A DNA stretch of 64,000 bases from Bombella pollinis (GTDB lineage: Bacteria > Pseudomonadota > Alphaproteobacteria > Acetobacterales > Acetobacteraceae), in the NCBI RefSeq assembly GCF_026385485.1, contig NZ_JANIDX010000008.1:1-64000 (forward strand), written 5' to 3'. This document shows, one piece after another, positions 50,546 to 60,832 of this stretch (the first letter of the stretch is position 1; each line of letters opens with the position of its first letter). The position numbers and the translations under genes were made by a program. The notes below the pieces were generated by a model. That model was not told where the DNA came from. It saw only the letters and a list, made by a program, of their open reading frames with translations, and did no database searches.

Positions 50546-53518
50546 CTATCCGTGCGTCATAAAAAACGCTGCTAACCGCTCCACTGGCATCCCCAAAGGG
50601 ATGATCTGCCCCCATTGCGGCCCAGCTTGCTTAATCCGCGCAGCAGAAGCCCCAATATCAAACCCCACCACAGCCAAACCAGCCTGCCATAACCATCCCA
50701 ACGCATAACACCATGTTTCTGGCGCGATTGAGGCAATAAAGCCGATATCTGCATCCGCATCTCGCAACAACGCCATTGTATCAGCTTCCTCATACGCACC
50801 TGTCACGCTTACCCCCGCTTGCAAAAGAGCATCGTCATCATGTGTGCCCCCAATCAATATCAAATGCAGAGGCAAAGCATGCTTTTGGATATACTGCCCT
50901 AGTGTCAAAATAACGTCATATCCTTTCCACCGGCTAATACCGCCGAGAATCACAATCCGTCTTGGCCGCCCCCGTACTAAAAAGTAATCCTTTACTAACA
51001 GCGCGGAGCGAGCATGTATCGTTTGGTCATCCTCCAAAGCTTCACAGATAATGGACCTTGTAAGCGACACATGACGTGCCAAGCGTTTTGCTGCATCCTC
51101 ACTAGGGGCTACAATCCGGCGCGCTGCGTTTAATTCCTTTGTTGAGCGAGCAATTAAAGCGGGCAGACTTATCGCCTCATCCAACGGGACATTGCCCTCT
51201 GCCAAGCACGCCTCACACCCGGTGAGAGACGGCTCCCCACAATAACGCCCTTCCTCATTACACAAAGCGATACGGGGGCAGAACCATATATGATCATGCA
51301 CATAGACCTCATATGGCACACCCAATTTATGATGCAGCTGCCGCATCCCCGGCTCATGCCCTAATAAATGATGCCAAATGACACATTCCACCCCCATCTC
51401 CTGCAAAAAGGCCACCAAAATGGGATAGTCCTCTGGCAAAGCGAAACGAAGATTAGGGACCACAAGCCCCTCAACCGGACTTACAACCCGGCACCCCTCC
51501 ATCGTGGGCTCGATAATGAACGGTAAAAGCCCCGCTTTACATAAACGCACCGCATGTTCACGCACGGCGCGCGCGACACCCCCACCGCCCCGATGTTGGA
51601 GCAACACCACCGCGCTGGAGAAACGCACCCGATGCTGGGCCATGCGCTGCCAATCCAACTGCCGCCAGAAAACACGCAGCGGCTCCACCTGCTTCCACCG
51701 CTGGATCGCGGCATCATAACCGGGATAAAGGCGATTCAGAATCGTAAGATTCCGCTGCAAAAGCGGGCTGCCTTCGGCCCCGAAAGAGCCATGACCATAA
51801 TGCAGAACATACACATCCGCCCCCACAAGATGCGTAAAACCTGCCTCACTAGCCCTTAGGCAGAAATCATTTTCCTCCCCATAACCTTGCGCAAAATACG
51901 CCCCTCGTAATCGTCCTACCGCTTTAAGACACGCAGCCGAAACAGCCATGCAAAACCCATTTGCTGTCGGTAAGCTCACATGAAGTGGCATGGCCTCCGC
52001 TTGTTGTTGGCACAGCGCATCTAGCGCGGCGGCTTCTTGCACAGATGGAGCGGGATTGTCACGATTCGGCACCGGGTAAGAGGTCAACCCGCCTGCATTA
52101 GAGAGCGGCGTGACCGTCCCCACCCCCGCTTGGCCCAACCAACGGCGCAATCGTTCTACCCACGGGCCAAAGACAAGCGTATCGCTATTAAGCCAAATGA
52201 CATCCCACCCCTCTGGCACCAAAGCAAGGCCGGTATTAATGCTCTCCACAAACCCTTGATTACGCTCATGACGCTTAATCCGCACACGCCCCTCTTGTGC
52301 GAGAGAGAGGAGATACGTACGCAAAGCTACCTCTGGGGACGCATCATCAATAATAATAACCCGGCATGAAGGGGGAATGGTCGCTAACACGCTTTCTACA
52401 CAAGCTTGCACCATAGCTTTATCCCGATAAACAGGGATAATCACCGCGCATCCCGCTGCTACCGTGCTTTGCTGCCCCTTGCCCACATACTTACGCGCCT
52501 TCCGGCAACCTTCCCGCGTCCAGCCTTTCCGCTTATTCCCGGTAGATGAGGGCGATTGCATCAACTGCACAAGGGCCGGGTCTAACGGCGCGCCCTGTAA
52601 CAACCTGCCATAACCATCATAAAAGCCCGTCCGCTTTACCGCTAAGTCTGGCCATGCTTCATAGGGAAGGTAAAACCCATAAGGACGCTGCAAAAGAGCC
52701 GTGCTGCTAAAGCCCTCCGCTAGCCCCTCTATCTTTATCGGTACTTCATGACCATCCACCCTAATAGTGGGCACAGCCCCCGGCTCTCCGGGGTACCATA
52801 ACCATCCGCGTACCCCTTGGGCCTCTGGCGTGATGAGGGAATGGCAGCGTATCACGGCCTGAAGGTCAATCTGGCCTCCTAACATAGTATGGCCATCACA
52901 AATAATATGGAGGCGTTCCCCACGCCACCACGGGCCTTTCTGTTGAGGGACATGCTCTGCGAGGTCATACATACCACTAGAGAACGGCCCTAAAGGGACA
53001 TCATCTAAAAACACCGTCACCAGTTTTCTAACGCGCAGCCATAACACCCCCGCGCACGACAATGATGCCCATCCAACAGCCTTTATAGAGGCTACAATGC
53101 CATCCATGAGCACATCATGCCCGTCCCCAAGGCTATTACGCGCTAAAAGCTGCGCCATAACGCGCGCAGCATCCACCGCACGTCCTTGCTGCGATAACAC
53201 GCCTGCAAGGGCCAATCCCGTTTCTCTCACCCCAGATTGACCCCATAAATCCTCTAACCGAGGAAGGGCCTTGGCCAAAAACCCTCCCTCCCATAACGCC
53301 ATAGCGTATGTGAAGCTAAGCGTAGCAGCCCGACCAGAGAGACGCTCAGCCCGCCCTAGCCAGAATAACCCATCCTCCAACTCCCCCTGCTTGATGCACG
53401 CCATCCCTTTGGTGAACATCTTGTGCAACTCTTGGAGATGCTGCGCCTCCCAACGCGCTTCCTCCTGCGGGGTACAAAACCGCCCATAACCGGGAATAAA
53501 CGTAACAGGTGTCTTCAC
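50546..53518 (-). CDS. Giant glycosyltransferase with TPR-like, GT2 and GT4 parts
   Basis: A 990-residue multidomain enzyme. Residues 20-130 look like TPR helices (GRAERLSGRAATLSF). A beta module with RGWLWYPGEPGAVPTIRVDG follows at about 230-300. A GT2 domain (VIIPVYRDKAMVQACVESVL, IIDDASPE, WLNSDT, GEENDFCLRASEAG) covers about 355-610, and a GT-B/GT4 domain (HRGGGGVARAVREH, GISRWKGYDVILTLG) covers about 635-985. The start overlaps the Sel1 gene stop by 4 bases. Two transferase activities in one chain suggest successive sugar additions. The acceptor is unknown. Confidence 0.85.
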   Translation of the reverse strand: MKTPVTFIPGYGRFCTPQEEARWEAQHLQELHKMFTKGMACIKQGELEDGLFWLGRAERLSGRAATLSFTYAMALWEGGFLAKALPRLEDLWGQSGVRETGLALAGVLSQQGRAVDAARVMAQLLARNSLGDGHDVLMDGIVASIKAVGWASLSCAGVLWLRVRKLVTVFLDDVPLGPFSSGMYDLAEHVPQQKGPWWRGERLHIICDGHTMLGGQIDLQAVIRCHSLITPEAQGVRGWLWYPGEPGAVPTIRVDGHEVPIKIEGLAEGFSSTALLQRPYGFYLPYEAWPDLAVKRTGFYDGYGRLLQGAPLDPALVQLMQSPSSTGNKRKGWTREGCRKARKYVGKGQQSTVAAGCAVIIPVYRDKAMVQACVESVLATIPPSCRVIIIDDASPEVALRTYLLSLAQEGRVRIKRHERNQGFVESINTGLALVPEGWDVIWLNSDTLVFGPWVERLRRWLGQAGVGTVTPLSNAGGLTSYPVPNRDNPAPSVQEAAALDALCQQQAEAMPLHVSLPTANGFCMAVSAACLKAVGRLRGAYFAQGYGEENDFCLRASEAGFTHLVGADVYVLHYGHGSFGAEGSPLLQRNLTILNRLYPGYDAAIQRWKQVEPLRVFWRQLDWQRMAQHRVRFSSAVVLLQHRGGGGVARAVREHAVRLCKAGLLPFIIEPTMEGCRVVSPVEGLVVPNLRFALPEDYPILVAFLQEMGVECVIWHHLLGHEPGMRQLHHKLGVPYEVYVHDHIWFCPRIALCNEEGRYCGEPSLTGCEACLAEGNVPLDEAISLPALIARSTKELNAARRIVAPSEDAAKRLARHVSLTRSIICEALEDDQTIHARSALLVKDYFLVRGRPRRIVILGGISRWKGYDVILTLGQYIQKHALPLHLILIGGTHDDDALLQAGVSVTGAYEEADTMALLRDADADIGFIASIAPETWCYALGWLWQAGLAVVGFDIGASAARIKQAGPQWGQIIPLGMPVERLAAFFMTHG

Positions 53519-55299
53519 GATACCGCGGGGGCAGAAGACGATGACGGCATCTCCTCCAACAAGGCTTTCGCACGTTCAACCCCTTGTTGAGCGGCCTGTG
53601 TCAACCAGTAGCGGGCTTGCTCTACATCTTGCTCACCGCCTAGGCCTTTAAGCCAATAACGCCCCAACATCATCTGCCCTAAACCATGACCCCGTTGTGC
53701 GGCTTCCTCAAAATAATGCCGCGCACGGGGCAGGTCGGCAGGGACATTATGCCCACCCCCATACATCGCCCCAAGGGAGAAATACGCCTCTACCAAGCCA
53801 CCCTCTGCCGCTTGATGATACAGCTCCAACGCGCGGGCATGATCCTTTATGCCATTCACCTGCCCCGTCACAAAAATCTGCGCCACACTCGCGCAAGCTT
53901 CTGGCATACCCTGCCGCGCGGCTTTCTCCATCCACATCAGCCCATAACGCTGATTTTTGGTTACACCGCGCCCCTCAAATAACATACGGCCATACCAATA
54001 TTGAGCATTCACCACACCTTCCCGCGCAAGCCCAAACCAATGGAAGGCATGCCGCTCATCCGCTGTCGCCCCAATCCCTTGGGCTAAACAGACGCCCAAA
54101 TTAAACGCCCCTAAAAGGTCACCCCCCTCTGCTTGCTGCCGCAACCGTTTATGAAGGTCCGCTCGCTCCTCATCAGGACGCACAACACCTGCGAGTACAA
54201 GATTCCCAAAATCTGCATCGGCATGCTTATCACCCCGCATGGCCGCAAAATTAAACCAATGCGCCGCTTTGGCCTCATCCCGCACAACGCCTGTCCCGGT
54301 AAGATATAACACCGCTAGAACACGCGCCGCTGATGTATGATTTTGCTCAGCAGCAAGCTCATACCACCGGGCGGCCTCCATAGGGCGATGAAGAAAATCC
54401 TCCCCACGGATATATAAATCCCCTAATAAGGCCGCGGCCTCCGGGTCTCCCCCATAAGCAGCCCGGCGCAACCATGTTTCCGCTTGCACAGGGTTAGGCG
54501 TAACCCCAACACCTTTCAGCAACATCAAGCCATAACGTGCTTGGGCTGACGGAATCTCTAACTCTGCGGCTTGCTTATAATAGGCTGCTGCTTTTTCGGC
54601 ATCACGCTTCTGCCCGCCAACACCATGCTCATACAGCCAGCCCATCGCCGCATTGGCGATTCCCACACCACCATCTGCTGCCCGCTGCACCAAAGCCATC
54701 GCATAAGCACGCTGAGCATCATCTACAGCTTCATCCAGCAGGATAAGCCCTAGCCCCAAAGCTGCTTGTAAGGACCCGCCCCGCACAGCTTGCCCATACC
54801 AATGCCGTGCAGCCTCATTATCCCGCACATCTTCAGGGCCATGATTAAAAATATGCCCTAATAAAGCTTGGGATTCGACATGCCCTGCCTCAGCCCCACG
54901 CTCCGCCCAAAAACGGGCCTGCGTAAAGTTAGGCGCGTATCCTTCCTCCTCACCTTCCTGAGCGGGGTCATAAAGCCCTCTCTCCACAGCAGCAGGGGTT
55001 GTAGGGTCAAAATCAGACGGTAACCCCATGGCGCATAAGGTCGCCAAGGTAAAGCAGGCCTCTACCAACCCTGCTGCTGCCGCGCGATACGTCCATCGGG
55101 CTCCTTCCTCCAACGAAGGCGGCGTGCCTTGCCCAGCAAGATAGCATTGCCCGACCTTATACGCTGCCTCTGGCACACCAGAGCCTGCCAGCCGCGCTAG
55201 GAGGGAGAAGGCTTGCGTGGCCTTCCCCCGCTCTTGCAACCGCTGAGCACGATTCAGCTTACGGGGAACGGAGTTAAAAAATTCAAAACGGCCCGCCAT
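53515..55299 (-). CDS. Sel1-repeat protein
   Basis: A 594-residue protein built almost wholly of Sel1-like (TPR-related) repeats, about a dozen copies of a 35-40 residue unit such as YGLMLLKGVGVTPNPVQAE and AARWYELAAEQN. No signal peptide or lipobox is seen, so it is probably cytoplasmic. Such solenoids are scaffolds for protein complexes. A GGAGGG site precedes the ATG. It lies 15 bases after the HlyD gene and overlaps the glycosyltransferase, so it may tether sugar transferase to transporter; that is inference from position. Confidence 0.85.
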   Translation of the reverse strand: MAGRFEFFNSVPRKLNRAQRLQERGKATQAFSLLARLAGSGVPEAAYKVGQCYLAGQGTPPSLEEGARWTYRAAAAGLVEACFTLATLCAMGLPSDFDPTTPAAVERGLYDPAQEGEEEGYAPNFTQARFWAERGAEAGHVESQALLGHIFNHGPEDVRDNEAARHWYGQAVRGGSLQAALGLGLILLDEAVDDAQRAYAMALVQRAADGGVGIANAAMGWLYEHGVGGQKRDAEKAAAYYKQAAELEIPSAQARYGLMLLKGVGVTPNPVQAETWLRRAAYGGDPEAAALLGDLYIRGEDFLHRPMEAARWYELAAEQNHTSAARVLAVLYLTGTGVVRDEAKAAHWFNFAAMRGDKHADADFGNLVLAGVVRPDEERADLHKRLRQQAEGGDLLGAFNLGVCLAQGIGATADERHAFHWFGLAREGVVNAQYWYGRMLFEGRGVTKNQRYGLMWMEKAARQGMPEACASVAQIFVTGQVNGIKDHARALELYHQAAEGGLVEAYFSLGAMYGGGHNVPADLPRARHYFEEAAQRGHGLGQMMLGRYWLKGLGGEQDVEQARYWLTQAAQQGVERAKALLEEMPSSSSAPAVS

Positions 55300-55314
55300 G
55301 ACTATACCCTCCCT

Positions 55315-56811
55315 TTATGAGGGTTCCTTCATACCATCTGTTGCAATCGGCACAGCACGACTAAACAGATATTCCAGAATCGTCCGCTTACCAACATCAA
55401 TATCCGCCGTAATGGGCATACCAGGGCTTGGATGGAAGAAGGACGGCTGACCATGCAACGTATATTTATCAATCTTCAACCGAACACGATAGAAAATCGC
55501 TGCTCCGCCTGACTTCATCAACGCAGATGGGTCTATCCCTGCGCGGATATTCCCCTCCACCATCTCCGGCGGCAAGAACGTATCGGCACTAATAAGCCGA
55601 ACCGTCCCTTTAGCCCCGCCATATTGCACATAAGGAAAGCTCGCGAATTTAATAATCGCATGATGCCCCTCCCGCACATAGGCACTATCCTGCGGGCTCA
55701 TAATCGCCTCAACTTCCATCCCTGTATCGGTTGGCTCCAACGTCATCACCCGCATAGTGGGCGAAACCATAGACCCAACAGAAATCGGCGCAATGGTAAG
55801 GACAATTCCATTTGCTGGCGCACGAAGGTCAATATCCTTTTGGGCTTCACGGCCCTTACGATATTGGCTTCTCAACTGGTCCAGTTTTCGCTCATCTGTC
55901 ACAAGCTGGTTATAAATGCTCACCATCCATGAGTGGACATAGCTATCACGCTGAGCTTGGAGAGCTATAAGGCGGTTTTGTGTTCCCCCCACTTCCTGCT
56001 GAGCAGCAATGAGAAGCCGCTCTGTATCCATCACAGCATCTTGCGCCCCAAGGGTAGATAAGCGAGAGCCTACAGCCTCCTTCTGTTCACGTTGGCGCAT
56101 ATCCAGCACAGCACGCGTTACACGCAGCTTGCTGCTATACATCGCGACATTGCCCTTAGCGGCCTGCAAATCATTCTGCATCCCTGCAATGCGGCGATCA
56201 TAATCCTGCAAATGCGCTTGATAATCAGCCTGCATTTTAAGGAAGACTTCCTGCTGCTGGAGGGAGGCAGGGACATTCATATCCACATGATATGTCTGAT
56301 TGCTCGCCTGCGCTTTAAGCCGTACCACCTCTGCTTGGAGAGAGAGCATCTGAGCGGAAAGATTCTCCATATCCGCATCGCTCAATGTAGGATCCAGCCG
56401 CGCCATAACCTGCCCTTTACGGACATATTGCCCCACACTGACATTGATCGTCTTTACACGCCCCATAGCTGAGGGCTGAATAATCGCAATAGGCTCTGTC
56501 GAAATAAGCCGCCCAGTCGCCGTAACCACCTTATTAACCGGAAACAACCCCATCGCTGCAATAGAGGCTAAGACCAACGAACCAACAATCCAAACGATAT
56601 AACGAGCCGAAGCCGTCATGGGCATATTAACAAGCCCTAACGTTGGGGAGTGGAACTCCAACAACGCAACGGGCATGTCATGCGGGGCGTACGGATCATC
56701 TGCCTTACGCGGGCCCTTTACGCTTACTGCCTCCATAGAGGTATCAGACACATCTTCCCGCGTGCCTCCATCGCGCTGGGGGGCGGGGCTGGTCGATTTA
56801 TGATTACTCAT
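55315..56811 (-). CDS. Type I secretion membrane-fusion protein (HlyD family)
   Basis: A 498-residue adaptor of a type I secretion system. One membrane helix (about residues 70-95, YIVWIVGSLVLASIAAMGLF) follows a cytoplasmic tail; the periplasmic part has the lipoyl half-motif (TATGRLISTEPIAIIQPS-like), long coiled-coil arms and the second half VRLISADTF. The start shares one base with the ABC gene stop (TGATG). HlyD proteins link the ABC pump to a TolC-like channel; no such channel gene is in this cluster. Confidence 0.9.
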   Translation of the reverse strand: MSNHKSTSPAPQRDGGTREDVSDTSMEAVSVKGPRKADDPYAPHDMPVALLEFHSPTLGLVNMPMTASARYIVWIVGSLVLASIAAMGLFPVNKVVTATGRLISTEPIAIIQPSAMGRVKTINVSVGQYVRKGQVMARLDPTLSDADMENLSAQMLSLQAEVVRLKAQASNQTYHVDMNVPASLQQQEVFLKMQADYQAHLQDYDRRIAGMQNDLQAAKGNVAMYSSKLRVTRAVLDMRQREQKEAVGSRLSTLGAQDAVMDTERLLIAAQQEVGGTQNRLIALQAQRDSYVHSWMVSIYNQLVTDERKLDQLRSQYRKGREAQKDIDLRAPANGIVLTIAPISVGSMVSPTMRVMTLEPTDTGMEVEAIMSPQDSAYVREGHHAIIKFASFPYVQYGGAKGTVRLISADTFLPPEMVEGNIRAGIDPSALMKSGGAAIFYRVRLKIDKYTLHGQPSFFHPSPGMPITADIDVGKRTILEYLFSRAVPIATDGMKEPS

Positions 56812-59069
56812 CAGTCCTGCCCTCCTGCGGGGTGATTATCGTCTCGCGCCGCCCCGCGTGAGGGGGACGATTCTGCTGCTTCTAAATGCCGATTTTGCTG
56901 TAACCAGAGTGTTCGATACACATCACAACGCTCCAACAAGGTTTCATGTGGAGCAATATCCACAACACGCCCTTGGTCAAGAACAGCAATTTGGTCACAT
57001 TTCACCAAAGAGGAGAGGCGATGGGAAACAATCACCATCGTCCGCCCCTTTGCCAGATTTTGCAAATTCGCATTCACCAAAGCTTCTGATTCCGGGTCCA
57101 GAGCGGAGGTTGCTTCATCCAAAATCATCAATTTAGGGTCGGAAATCACAGCACGCGCAATCGCCAAACGCTGCCGCTGCCCACCGGAAATATTGGTAGA
57201 GCCTTCCTCAATCCACGTCTCATAGCCCGCAGGCATACGCTCAATAAACTCCTCCGCTCCAGCTAGGCGGGCTGCACGGATAACATCATCCAACGTCAAA
57301 CCCGGTCGCCCGGCGGTGATATTATCGTGAATCGTGCCGCGAAAGAGGAAGTTATCCTGCAACACAACACCAAAAGACCGCCGCAAATAATGCAAGTTAA
57401 TCTCGCGCAAATCGACCCCATCGAGACGGAGATACCCTTGATAATTACGACTCACCCCCTGCAACAGGCGCGTAATGGTAGATTTACCGGATCCAGACCG
57501 CCCCACAAGGCCGAGCATCGTCCCCGCAGGAACCTCAAAATTAACATCAGACAGGGCCTTATTAGCCGCCCCCGGATAGGTAAAGTTGATGCTATCAAAA
57601 CTAAGAGCCCCTTTGATAACAGGGCGCATCCCATGAGTAAGAGCGTATGTTTCTGTCGGCTGGTTCAATACCGCTCCCGCTTCCCCAAGCGAAACCGTAA
57701 CTTCATTGATGGATTCCATCAATTTAGCCAAACTCACCAGCGGGGCGGCGACACGTCCGCCCAGCATCATAAAGGCCATAAGTGCACCGCCCTGCATCGT
57801 GTCAGAATCGGTAAGAACCAAATAAGCCCCCACTAGGATAATCCCACGATTAATGAACATATTGAGCGGCTGCACCAACGTATTCACCCAATTAGACAAA
57901 CGCTGGGAGGCTAACCGCCAATGAATCACCGTGGCCGTGCGCTCATCCCACTCTGCCCGCCTTGTGGCCTCTAAAGCGAGCGTCTTAACCGTCCGAATCC
58001 CCGCAACAGTCTCATATAAAGTCGCCCCGCGCTGCATCTCTGCCCGCACCATCTTCCCAGCAACGCGGCTAACAACGGGGAGCATGATAACAACAATCAA
58101 CCCGATGCCCCCAGCACAAAGCAGGGTCAACCACGCCATAGTGGAGCTCATATAAAAGAGAACGGGCATCACAACCATTAGCATGAACATATCAAGCAGG
58201 GTGTTCATCACCTGCCCGGTCATAAAGTCACGTACTTTGAAGATGGAATGAAAGCGGCCTAGCACCTCACCAGCCTGCTGCCGCTCGTAGAACTCCAACG
58301 GCAGAGCCAACAGACGGTTAAACGCATGGAGGGAGATACGCGCATCAATGCGCGTTGTGACAATGAGCATCAGCTCTTGCCGAGCATAAGTCAGCAAAAT
58401 CTCATACAAGCTGAGAATCAACACAAAACCACTCAAAGAGACCAATGTCGCCATAGAGTGATAATTGATAACCCTATCAACCACCTGCATGACAATCATC
58501 GCTGGGAAAAGCCCCAACACACTGACAATCATAGAGGCAAAGATAATATCCCGCAGGCCTTTCTTCTCCCGCAGGACCATCTTGGCAAACCAATAGAAGT
58601 CGAACACCGCATCGGATTCCGACTCATCAGACCGCCGTTTGATAAGAACAACATCGCCCGTCCAAAGCTGCATCAGCCGCAGCTCATCGACAGGGACAGG
58701 CGGCTCTCCTTCCCCCTTCAACGGGTCACGCAGCCAAACAATCCCTTTCTCTGGGTCCGTACGGACTAGCAGGCCCGCAGAGCCATCACGAAAGAGAAGC
58801 ACCACTGGCGGCGTATAGCCTAACTTGACAAGGTACCGCCACCGCAGGCGCATCCCCTTGGCAACCGCCCCATAATCCCGCAACCAACGCACCAATGTCG
58901 CTGGAGAGGGGGACGATTCCCCCGGCTCTGCCGCGAAGTCGCGTAGATCCAGCTCTATACCATGGTAACGCGCTGCGGCCATAACAGCCCGTAGGCGAAT
59001 ATAGACCGGATTTACCCGCTCGGCCTTCTGCCCAGAAGCCTGCTTGCCAGTTGGGGGCTGGTTCTCCAC
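56811..59069 (-). CDS. Type I secretion ABC transporter with degenerate C39-like domain
   Basis: A 752-residue exporter: N-terminal C39-like domain (about 20-150), six-helix membrane domain (about 180-460) and ABC domain with Walker A GRSGSGKSTIT, signature ISGGQRQRLAIARA and LMILDEATSALDPES. The C39 catalytic cysteine is absent; the corresponding stretch reads ARYHGI (33-38), like the tyrosine of HlyB. So it does not cut leader peptides; in known systems this domain instead holds unfolded RTX-type cargo. GTG start at 59069 after AAGGAT. First gene of the cluster, hence likely to set its expression. Confidence 0.92.
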   Translation of the reverse strand: MENQPPTGKQASGQKAERVNPVYIRLRAVMAAARYHGIELDLRDFAAEPGESSPSPATLVRWLRDYGAVAKGMRLRWRYLVKLGYTPPVVLLFRDGSAGLLVRTDPEKGIVWLRDPLKGEGEPPVPVDELRLMQLWTGDVVLIKRRSDESESDAVFDFYWFAKMVLREKKGLRDIIFASMIVSVLGLFPAMIVMQVVDRVINYHSMATLVSLSGFVLILSLYEILLTYARQELMLIVTTRIDARISLHAFNRLLALPLEFYERQQAGEVLGRFHSIFKVRDFMTGQVMNTLLDMFMLMVVMPVLFYMSSTMAWLTLLCAGGIGLIVVIMLPVVSRVAGKMVRAEMQRGATLYETVAGIRTVKTLALEATRRAEWDERTATVIHWRLASQRLSNWVNTLVQPLNMFINRGIILVGAYLVLTDSDTMQGGALMAFMMLGGRVAAPLVSLAKLMESINEVTVSLGEAGAVLNQPTETYALTHGMRPVIKGALSFDSINFTYPGAANKALSDVNFEVPAGTMLGLVGRSGSGKSTITRLLQGVSRNYQGYLRLDGVDLREINLHYLRRSFGVVLQDNFLFRGTIHDNITAGRPGLTLDDVIRAARLAGAEEFIERMPAGYETWIEEGSTNISGGQRQRLAIARAVISDPKLMILDEATSALDPESEALVNANLQNLAKGRTMVIVSHRLSSLVKCDQIAVLDQGRVVDIAPHETLLERCDVYRTLWLQQNRHLEAAESSPSRGAARDDNHPAGGQD

Positions 59070-59322
59070 AGAATATCCTTACCTTATCTCGTCTACTATG
59101 ATGGGGTTTATACGTACACACCCCTAGTTCATACTCTATTAAGCGCGAAATCTATAATGTGTCACCCCAGACAGCAAGGGCACAAAACCATTCCTACCCC
59201 TTTTTAGCCTATATGACCCTCCTTTCATTTTACAAACAGCCTCCCTATGTGACAAAAAACGGCCTCTAGGCCTTCATCCCTCCCTCAACTCCTCGCCGCT
59301 CAGCTATCCAAAGGTAGCCGTC

Positions 59323-60804
59323 ATGCTCACAACCCCACTTTATACACGCCATTTATCAGACTTCTTCCATAAGCCCATCACTCCATTACCGCCGCCTGCC
59401 CCACAGATTATCGCCCTTAATGAGACCTTAGCCCATGATTTAGGGTTGGATGTGGCCTGGCTACACTCCCCTGCGGGAATTGCCTTTCTCAGCCAAGGGC
59501 TTTTGCCCACCCCATCCCCCCAAAGCCCCGTTGCGACCGCTTATGCTGGGCATCAGTTTGGCCAATTTGTACCCTCTCTGGGCGATGGCCGCGCCGCCCT
59601 CATTGCCGATTGCCAAGACCAAAACGGCACTATGATGGAACTCCAAATTAAAGGAAGCGGGCGGACCCCCTTCTCCCGTGGAGGGGACGGTAAAAACACA
59701 CTCGGCCCTGCCCTGCGTGAATATATCGTCAGCGAGGCTATGCATGCCCTTAACATCCCCACAACACGCGCCCTAGCAGTCCTCACCACGGGAGAAACAA
59801 TAGAGCGCAATAGTGGCCCTGTCCCCGGTGCGCTCATCGTCCGAGTAGCACGCAGCCATATCCGGGTAGGCAGCTTCCAATATGCTGCTGCTCATGGCGG
59901 GTTAGAGCGTGTGCGTGACGTAGCGGATTTTACAATCCAACGGCTTTTCCCCCATCTTGCTGAGGAGGATGGACCAACACGTTATTATAATCTGCTGAAA
60001 CTGGTTATCCAAAAACACGCAGCCCTCACTGCCCGCTGGATGGAGGTCGGCTTCATCCATGGGGTGATGAATACCGATAATTGCGCCCTCTCTGGCGAAA
60101 CTCTCGATTACGGTCCTTGCGCCTTTATGGACCGTTTCGACCCGATGAAGCATTTCAGCTTTATTGATAAAGATGGCCGCTACGCTTATGGCCGCCAACC
60201 AGCTCTTGCCCTCTGGAATCTTAGCCGCTTAGCAGAATGTCTCTTTCCTTTGTTCGATGAAGATGAACACCGCGCTATTGAGCAAGCACAAGAGGCCCTG
60301 CATGAGTTTGATCACCTCTTTCATCATAACTGGCTCTCAGGCTTTCGCCGTAAACTAGGTCTTGAGAAGCAAGACGAGCACGATATTCGCCTATTAGAAC
60401 ATCTGTTAGAAACCATGCATACTGGCCAAGCAGACTTCACCAATATATTCCGTATGCTTAGCTCTACATCCGTGGCGGTGGAAGGACACTATCATGATGT
60501 ACGAGACTTATTCCCCACTAATAAAGGCCATTTTGACCTCTGCCGAACAGAGCTGCTCCACCGCCTTACGCTAGAAGAACGCTCCCCCAAGGCACGGCAA
60601 GAGGCCATGCAGGCCACTAATCCGCGCATTATCCCGCGTAATCATCAAATAGAAAACGCACTTTCCCAAGCTCTCAAAGGGGACTATCAACCCTTCCATC
60701 GCCTGCATGAGGCCCTCAAAACCCCCTTTGCCGAGGCAGACGATGCCCTTACTGTCACCCCCTCACCAGAGGAGGAAGTGCGTTACACATTCTGCGGCAC
60801 ATAA
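59323..60804 (+). CDS. selO: Protein adenylyltransferase SelO (YdiU family)
   Basis: SelO is a pseudokinase-fold enzyme that transfers AMP to proteins (AMPylation), linked to redox homeostasis. The 493-residue protein has the family sequence QLKG-like core (MELQIKGSGRTPFSRGGDG), VGSFQYAA, and the active-site run GVMNTDNCALSGETLDYGPC. The C-terminus YTFCGT places a cysteine near the end where eukaryotic SelO has selenocysteine. It is divergent from the type I cluster and unlikely to be functionally tied to it. Confidence 0.93.
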   Translation: MLTTPLYTRHLSDFFHKPITPLPPPAPQIIALNETLAHDLGLDVAWLHSPAGIAFLSQGLLPTPSPQSPVATAYAGHQFGQFVPSLGDGRAALIADCQDQNGTMMELQIKGSGRTPFSRGGDGKNTLGPALREYIVSEAMHALNIPTTRALAVLTTGETIERNSGPVPGALIVRVARSHIRVGSFQYAAAHGGLERVRDVADFTIQRLFPHLAEEDGPTRYYNLLKLVIQKHAALTARWMEVGFIHGVMNTDNCALSGETLDYGPCAFMDRFDPMKHFSFIDKDGRYAYGRQPALALWNLSRLAECLFPLFDEDEHRAIEQAQEALHEFDHLFHHNWLSGFRRKLGLEKQDEHDIRLLEHLLETMHTGQADFTNIFRMLSSTSVAVEGHYHDVRDLFPTNKGHFDLCRTELLHRLTLEERSPKARQEAMQATNPRIIPRNHQIENALSQALKGDYQPFHRLHEALKTPFAEADDALTVTPSPEEEVRYTFCGT

Positions 60805-60832
60805 GTAAGGTATGGGTCAGCGCAACCGAGAT

